Below, piece by piece: positions 57,701 through 64,000 of a stretch of DNA of 64,000 bases. Both the position numbers and the translations under genes were made by a program. Origin of the DNA: Valencia hispanica (lineage: Eukaryota; Chordata; Actinopteri; Cyprinodontiformes; Valenciidae); assembly GCA_963556495.2 (NCBI GenBank), contig OY747702.1, forward strand, positions 28,550,180 through 28,614,179. Direction: 5' to 3'. Below the pieces are notes generated by a model that had not been told where the DNA came from, ran no database searches, and was given only the letters and a program-made list of their open reading frames with translations. Position 1 is the stretch's first letter. Every line of letters begins with the position of its first letter.

Positions 57701-60700
57701 CTCCTACTCTAGGATAATGACTAGAAGCTGAAGGAAAAGGACCTCTGTGTCGCATCATATTTAAACCCCAGGAAAACAGAAATACATCAACCACTAATCA
57801 TTATTACTACTAGTATTACTGTTATTATTGGGAGTAATTTTTATCACTAATTTGAAGTTTCTGGAATCTTTAATCAACTTAAAAAGTAACAAATAAATTA
57901 CAAAATACTGTAGTTACATTTAATATAAAGATAATTTTAGGGGTTTAGTTAGAACAACTATTTCTTTACATGGGATTTGTCCTCCACTCAATAAATGTTC
58001 TCATTTTAAAGGTTGGATACTTCTACATTTTTCAGAATGAATCTTTTCATGTCTTCACCACGAGTGACAAAAATATGTCTGCATCTGTACAATTCAAGCC
58101 AACCTTGTCTCCTTTTTCCCCTCGGTCTCCCTTTTCTCCTCTCAGACCTGGAAACCCCTAAATTAAGAAAAGAAAAACAGGCTTAGCGCATGTTTGAGTC
58201 AAGCTAAGAAAAAACAACGGCAGGTAATTTCACTTCAGCAAACTCACATCTAGTCCAGGCTCCCCTGGTCGCCCCTGCAAGCACATATTTGAAAATGAGA
58301 GTTCTTATTTGAACAGAAATCAGAGGAGGATTATTAAACACATGCTATAGAGAATAAAGCTTATTATGGATTTACCTTTTCTCCCTTTGCGCCTGGAAGG
58401 CCCACTAACCCAGGAGCCCCAGGTGGGCCCTGGTGGCCGTCCAGCCCCTGTAGTTAAAGTAAACAATCAGTAGCCAATTAAAAGCTGACATAATGTGTAA
58501 ATTACAATACTATAAGCAAAGATGTCAGTTACTTTGTATCCAGGAGCCCCATGGTCCCCCTTCTCTCCCTTGAACCCAACTCCTGGCTCCCCCTGCATTG
58601 TGACAGCACAGCACTTAGATCCAAACATATTCCTCAGCCTCCATCCCACCACACACCACAAACAGGACTCTCAGGCTTACCTTTGGACCGGGCATTCCAT
58701 GCAGCCCCTGAAAAACATCACATTGTCACTGTCAGTGTTCGTGCCTGCATGACCGGAAGTGCTGGACTGGGACGTGGATGTAAATACTCACCATGGATCC
58801 TGGGGACCCTGGGGGGCCAGGAGGACCAGGAGGACCCGGCTGGGAGATCATCTGGATCTGATGAGGAAAAAAGTCAAAACGGAGGAGGATCATTAAAAAG
58901 TTAGTTTTTCTTTATGGATTTTGTGAAGCTCTGATGTATTTAACTTAATATTGCACAACTTTTTCTTTTCAACAGAAAAACAAAAAGCAAAGTCTGATAA
59001 AACGTGTTATATTTGTAAAATTAGCTTTTTTAGTTTTACTGTTACGCTTTTAAAATGTTGCCCCTTTCTGTTGTTTCCTAAAAGGCTGCTTTGTTTGGCT
59101 ACTGTAGTTTATGTGGTGTGTGGTTTTTGAAATCATGGTCACAGAAGTTGGTGCTTGACAGAAAACGAAGCACAGTGCCTTGTAAAAGCATTCTCACGCC
59201 TTGAACATTTACACATTTTGTCACATTACAACTACGAACTTAGTTATAATATTTTATTATGCTTTCATAAGGTGGTGCATCATTTTGAAGTCGAAGAAAA
59301 TAATACCTGGTTTCCTACATTTTCTACAAAAGAAAAAAAATCTGAAAATGTTAAATAATTGCCCGTGTGTAATTTCTCAGTTAAAACCTCAGTATAAATC
59401 CAGCTATTCTGTGAAGCCCTAAGAGGTTTGATAGAGAGAACATTACTGAACAAACAGCATCATAAAGACCAAGTAACAAAGTAGACAGGTCAAAGATAAA
59501 ATTATAGGAAGGTTTAGAGCAGGATTAATTTACAAAATGACAATTAATACACCATTCCTACAGTGAAACACAATGGTGGCAGCATCATGCTGTGGAGTTG
59601 CTTTTCAGGAGGGATATGGAAGCTGATAAAAGCTGACAGGGATATGAGTGGAGCTAAATACAGGACAAAAAAAACTGTTAGAGCCTGGAAAAGATTTAAT
59701 ATTGGGGCAAAAGTTCATCTTCTAGCAGAGCAAAAACCATAAACATTCAACCAGAGCCACACAGATGCTCTCCATCCAGTCTAACTGAGTTTGAGCTTTT
59801 TCGCAAAGAAGATTGGGCAAAATATTGACATGACATGAAATAACTTCTTTGGGCTACACATAAATGTATTGAACAGTTTTCATATCTTTACTCACAACAT
59901 ACTGTTAAAATTATTTTTCCTTCCATTTACAAATGTTGCACTGCTTTGTGTTGGTCTATCAAATAAAATCCCAATAAAACGTGCTGAGGTTCGGGCGATG
60001 TGAAGTGACATGTGATAAAGTTATAGCAAGGCATTAATATTTTTGCAAGGCACTGCAGACTTTTTATTAGATTATTGAAGGTATCTCAACTTAAGTTTTA
60101 AAAATATTAGAAGATATAAAGTGATAAAATAATTGTTGAATGTACATCTGTGTTAATCTGACACAGATATCACTGTGTTCACGTGTGTGTTTAACACTAA
60201 CCAGGTTGTCGTCCAGCCTGCAGTCACCTTTTTCCCCTTTATGTCCATCTATCCCCTGATCCATACAGAGCAACAGTTATTTTCACTTGTCACCGTTTGA
60301 AGCCTCAGAGAAATAATTTGCTTCTGTCACAACTTACAGCAGGCCCAGACAGACCCATCTCTCCTTTCTCTCCTCTCTCCCCAGGAGATCCTGTTTCACC
60401 CACATCACCTCTGGATCCCTAAAAGTTAGGACACCAGAGAGAAATCCAGTTTAAAGATAATAAAATAACCGCATATGTTGACTCAAAACTGCATGAAAAC
60501 ATTCAGTCAGCATGTGTGCTACTTTGTGTTTTGTACCTTTTCTCCATCTACTCCAGCAGGCCCAGGTAATCCAAGCTCTCCCTAATTCAGGACAAAGCGA
60601 TACAATTGTTGGTTATTTGATGGGTTTAAGAGGTCTTATAAATACACAAATATCTACAGTGGATCTTAAAAAGTGTACATATCGATGGTAAAATACAGAG

Positions 60701-61562
60701 TTTTGATGCAATTACACTGAAAAACAAACATGAATAATTCAGCACATCCTCAAACTGATATTTTTTTTAAGCTGCTTTGCCATAAATCTCTGCATTCACT
60801 GTCCTTCTGACTCTTTCAGGATCTTACATCTTGACTTGGTGATATTTGCCCACTTTAGCTTCTGAAATGCTGAACTCTCAGAATCTCTGATTGTGAAAAC
60901 TTCCCCTTCTCTCTCGATCCTCTATCCTCTCAAATTATTGTTCAATAAAGGCCACTAGTGGCTAAAAAAATCCATACTTGGCAGAAATTACTAAAGGTTC
61001 TTCAGTGTTGCGGTCAGTCTCTTTGCAGACTCCCTGAATGGTTTCTTTCTTGTATTTTTGTTAATTTAAGAGAAGCATCCAGGTTTTGGAATGTCACTGT
61101 TGTCTAATATTTCTTCCAGTTAATTCACTATGGCATGGTATGTATGCACGGCTGTGAAAATTGTTGTACCCTTCCACTGACTGATACCTTTGTACAAAGA
61201 GATCCTCTTCATCTCTATTCTCCTTTATGTAAACTATGGATTTCATAAAAACATCCAAACAAGACAACTACCAAAAAGATGCTTCAACAAAGTGTCAGTT
61301 TATGGGTTTCCATATTCATGTAACCAACTTTTTATTAATTTGTTTACTTTTAATAGACACCTTCTTTCTTAGTTGACTTGTACAGGATACATCTTGCATT
61401 AAAGGTGAATAAAGTTCTGAATAGATTTATCATGGTCTCAGGTCAACCTGGCATTTTAATACGGGGTTGTCAACTTTTGAGAGCAGAAAACTAATATACG
61501 GTATCATCTTTACTTACCTTTTCCCCTTGAGGGCCAGGAGGTCCTGGTGGTCCAGGTGGGCC
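54781..61562 (-). CDS. col23a1: Collagen alpha-1(XXIII), 3' half (13 coding exons plus stop exon)
   Basis: Exons seen: 61562-61518, 60581-60537, 60418-60338, 60255-60202, 58857-58792, 58707-58681, 58592-58533, 58447-58376, 58274-58248, 58157-58104, 57183-57097, 56918-56820, 55108-55070, and TGA at 54783-54781. All are phase 0, and most exons begin with Gly of a Gly-X-Y triplet and have lengths divisible by 9. A non-collagenous break, CRLDDNL|IQMISQ, lies at the 60202/58857 junction. The C terminus is LDQPCPV, then the 56918 exon, then GHDGLPIPGCWHK. The GCWHK ending distinguishes COL23A1 from COL13A1 (GCWNK), as remembered. It is a type II transmembrane collagen, shed from the cell surface. 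The cytoplasmic, membrane and first collagen parts lie beyond 64000. Confidence 0.9.
55215..56175 (+). mobile_element. L2-type LINE 3' fragment, antisense in a col23a1 intron
   Basis: Plus-strand pieces include GVPKGSILGPLLF-like sequence at about 55330, DYCNSVLTGLPKK near 55585, and an open segment 55761-56013 ending FCAPLIWNKLPDNCKAAETL. The tail to about 56175 contains AAAGTGTGCTATACAAGTAA, the usual L2 3' phrase. A C16 run is at 56239-56254. Confidence 0.75.
57275..57760 (-). mobile_element. Tc1-type transposase fragment in a col23a1 intron
   Basis: CCCACAGCATCACACATCCT (57401) and TCATCTGACCAAAGGTAACG (57527) are antisense transposase phrases (cf. GCATGATG and TCTGACCAAA in other Tc1 copies). 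No ends are visible, and it is strongly decayed. Confidence 0.45.
59168..60056 (+). mobile_element. Decayed Tc1-type element (family A) in a col23a1 intron
   Basis: The ends GTGCCTTGTAAAAGCATTCT and (complement) AGTGCCTTGCAAAAATATTA are inverted repeats. The interior has CACAATGGTGGCAGCATCAT and CATTCAACCAGAGCCACACA in transposase sense on plus. No frame survives. Confidence 0.7.
60655..61495. mobile_element. Old Tc1-type relic in a col23a1 intron (tentative)
   Basis: CAGTGGATCTTAAAAAGTGT at 60657 looks like a Tc1 terminus, and interior phrases such as CACGGCTGTGAAAATTG suggest a decayed element. The far end near GGTCAACCTGGCATTTTAAT is uncertain. Confidence 0.4.
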
Positions 61563-63020
61563 CTGGAGACAAAAAAACAGATGGGATGTGTTTAATTTTA
61601 CTACACATTAAAATTGCAACAACAAACGTTCTGTTGCATTGATTCAAACACGAGGAGAGAATGTCGCTGAGCTTCTGTTGATACAATACCAACATCCTGT
61701 GACCCGGTTAGTGAAAAGCAGCCTTTGATCAGTCTTACTGAAAAATGTTAAGTACTATTTATGCCTTAACTGGTAAGATAATGATGTTTTGTGTTTATAA
61801 CAGGAGCCTCATAAGGTCAAAAACCTCCCAGATGGGGCTCAGTGAAGTGTTATAAATAAATAAAAAATTATCTTGAACTGAGGCAGCTGCACGAAATCCA
61901 TAATAAATGTAAGAGTGAAATTCTAAACTTCCACACACCTTGTATATATATGCATGCTCCTAATGACTTTCCTCATAAATAGAGGGAGTAAACAAATGTT
62001 CTGCTGGTCACGAACAACATGAAGGTATTTCATCAGGCAGATATTGTAAAACAGCGCTGAACTGAATGTGGTTTGTGCTACACAACAATCTGGCACAATT
62101 TTTCATGCTGTTGATTGTTTTGATGCACACGGAGGCAAAAGGAGAGGGAGCCAAGCATTGATTTGATTTTATGTAACACTGGATGAGAATTAGCACACAC
62201 ATGATTGCCACATTCTCTCAGTGTTGTCTGTTGTGTATAGCAGGCCTCTTTAATCATGCTCCTTAATCTCTGTCTCTAGTCATACACTTGTTACTTCTTC
62301 CTCTGAAGGCTTCGGCCATCTTGAAGTAATAAGAGTGGAAACCATGCTGCTTCCCAGATCTGTGTTACTCCTTTTCCATTTTGGTCTCTGATAGAGCCGT
62401 GAAATCCTTGGAAACCAGAGATGTTTACTTGATGCTATTTGATCTGGAGTATTTCATCAGTGGTTAGTGAGCGCCACTCATGCAACCAATCACATAAAGA
62501 GCTGCAGAATGAAGACCAGAGACAAACCAACAGTTACAATGGCATTATTTTACAACACATTTATCAGCATATAACATGTCAGCACAGATGAAACACAATT
62601 ACCTGCTTCTCACACAAGCAAGTGAATGGATCAAATGCAATATGGGTGGCCAATGAGTGAATTATGTGCATTTAGAAGTCCTCCAGAGACCCAGAGAGTA
62701 GACTTTGTGCAGACTGAACCTCTTTGACCAGAGGTTTCTGATAAGATCTTCAGTTCGTGTTTTCACCATCTGCTCTGAAGCTATCTGAGGCTGTTGGGCT
62801 GTGACTTTGCTTCAGATCAGGACCCAAAGGGAATTGGCTCATACAAGTTTTAAATCAAATGCAAACACCACCGTAGAGATAGCCATCTTTCAGTAGCATG
62901 TATACCCCAGTACAAGGCAGGATGAAGATCAAGTGTATAAAGACGGGGATGTGGAGTAGCCCTTCCTATCGTTTATCAAAATGTCCCGCTCCTGTCAGCT
63001 GGGTTGTACAGTGTATTTTT
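61563..63020 (-). other. col23a1: col23a1 intron, no exon or element recognised
   Basis: No Gly-X-Y coding stretch with splice sites was found here or to the right edge. The upstream exon must therefore lie beyond the window, making this intron at least 2.4 kb. Confidence 0.45.
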
Positions 63021-63029
63021 TATGACACA

Positions 63030-63370
63030 AGATTCTATGTATTTGATTGGGATTTTATGTGATAGACCAACACAAAGTAGTGTACAACCGTGGCTTGAAA
63101 GGGGAAGAAAAGAACCTGTTATTCATTTTTGAATAAACATTTAGCATGTTAGTATGTAAGCATAAGTATATGTTTGGATTTATATTTAGTCCCCTTAACT
63201 CTCATAGCCTTAACTCATCAATACAATTCAATGCCAGCAACTGTCTTATAAAGTTACCTGGTTGGTAAACAAAATTCACCTGTGTGTAATTTAGTCTCAG
63301 TATACATTGAGCAGGTCTGTGAAGGCCTCAGAGGTTTGACAGAGAACATCAGTGAAAAGAAAGCAATAAA
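63030..63370 (+). mobile_element. Tc1-type fragment (family A)
   Basis: GGGATTTTATGTGATAGACC and AACACAAAGTAGTG near 63055, then GAAGGCCTCAGAGGTTTGAC near 63321, are family-A inverted-repeat phrases, with the middle missing. Confidence 0.55.
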
Positions 63371-63379
63371 ATTCAAATT

Positions 63380-63850
63380 GAAATTCAAAAATATTTTTAT
63401 GATCCCATAGGAAAATTAAGTGTTTTTGTTGTACACAGTATTTAAGGAGTTATTGTAGATGCTGATGGCTGTGGGAAGGAAAGATCTCCTGTAGCAGTCT
63501 GTGTCACAGCTAAGCTGAAGAAGCCTCCAACTGAAGACACTCTGTTATTGTATGATAGTCTCATCAAGAAGATGCTCAGGGTTGTCCATAAAGTTCTTGA
63601 TTTTATGAAGAATCCTTCTTTGCATCATCATCATCTCCAGATGTTCCACAGTTGTCCCAAGAACAGAACCAGCCTTCTTTATCAGGTTGTTGAGCCTTTT
63701 TAACTCCCTGGCTCTGATGCTGCTACCCCAACAGATGATAGCAGAAGAGATTACGCTCTCCATAACAGACCTGAAGAAGATATGCAGCATCTTGCAGGAA
63801 ACTTTGAAGGATCGAAGCTTTCTCAAGAAGTACAGTCTGCTCTGTCATTT
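63380..63850 (-). mobile_element. Rex1/Babar-like LINE 3' fragment
   Basis: Minus-strand translation from 63826 to 63545 contains SFKVSCKMLHIFFRSVMESV and IICWGSS, followed by RLNNLIKKAGSVLG, like the C-terminal end of fish Rex1/Babar (CR1-group) polyproteins. The 3' side ends near 63380 in an A/T-rich tail. Confidence 0.6.
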
Positions 63851-63884
63851 GATCATGAAAACCAAAAAACACAGCAGACACGTC

Positions 63885-64000
63885 AGGGAGGAAGTTGTGG
63901 AGAAGTTTAAACCATGATTAGGGAAGTGTTGGGTAATAACACAAACCCGGATACATGCAGCCAAAATGAGCTTCCTCTGTAGGGTGACTGGACTCAGCCT
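63885..64000 (+). mobile_element. Start of another LINE-derived fragment at the window edge
   Basis: The last 50 bases on plus translate to KMSFLCRVTGLS, resembling KMSFLRRVAGLSLRDR, a phrase frequent in fish retroelement ORFs. The element continues past the edge, so the class is uncertain. Confidence 0.4.

Noticed and set aside
54781..61562. Alternative identity as collagen XIII or XXV
   Set aside because: The C-terminal GCWHK and the 5q35-type neighbourhood point to collagen XXIII.

Overview
The window is nuclear DNA from a ray-finned (teleost) fish. The evidence is six split vertebrate genes with GT-AG introns, plus a dense load of Tc1/mariner elements, L2 and Rex1-like LINE pieces and tRNA-derived SINEs of the kind found in fish genomes. 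I rebuilt the exons by hand from splice sites, reading-frame phase and remembered vertebrate orthologues. No species can be named from the sequence.

Layout, left to right. 1-760 is a CpG-bearing stretch, possibly a promoter, that I could not assign. fam53c (minus, CDS 9338 to 3492, 402 aa) is divergent from phykpl (plus, CDS 11780 to 19138, 448 aa, a PLP enzyme); the two share a promoter interval of under 0.7 kb with an NRF1-type site. phykpl converges tail to tail on hnrnpab (minus, CDS 24862 to 21065, 321 aa, two RRMs). Next is nme5 (minus, CDS 42628 to 28887, 211 aa, a ciliary nucleoside diphosphate kinase family member), whose introns are swollen by repeats. rack1 follows (minus, CDS 47780 to 44507, 317 aa, seven WD repeats), with C/D-box snoRNAs in its introns. 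Last are the 3' exons of col23a1 (minus, 61562 to 54781), a transmembrane collagen whose 5' part lies past the right edge.

The genes are not an operon and have separate jobs: nuclear regulator, hydroxylysine catabolism, RNA binding, cilia, ribosome scaffold, matrix. Their grouping is conserved synteny. phykpl, hnrnpab, col23a1 and rack1 map to human 5q35, and fam53c and nme5 to 5q31, so the window mixes two human 5q blocks.

Mobile and repeated DNA fills the introns. It includes a triple-nested Tc1 locus in fam53c intron 3; two copies of one Tc1 family, in phykpl and nme5; an uninterrupted DD35E transposase just 3' of nme5; a DD34E transposase broken by one stop codon; and many decayed copies of another Tc1 family. 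In nme5 intron 1 there is a (TTC)n tract giving way to a 24-bp minisatellite, then about 3 kb of degenerate repeats with 129-156 bp spacing arranged in two units of about 1.44 kb.

The most useful observations are the duplicated SNORD95-like genes and a SNORD96-like gene in rack1 introns, a probable in-frame cassette exon in col23a1 that adds two cysteines, the higher-order repeat in nme5, and the intact DD35E transposase.
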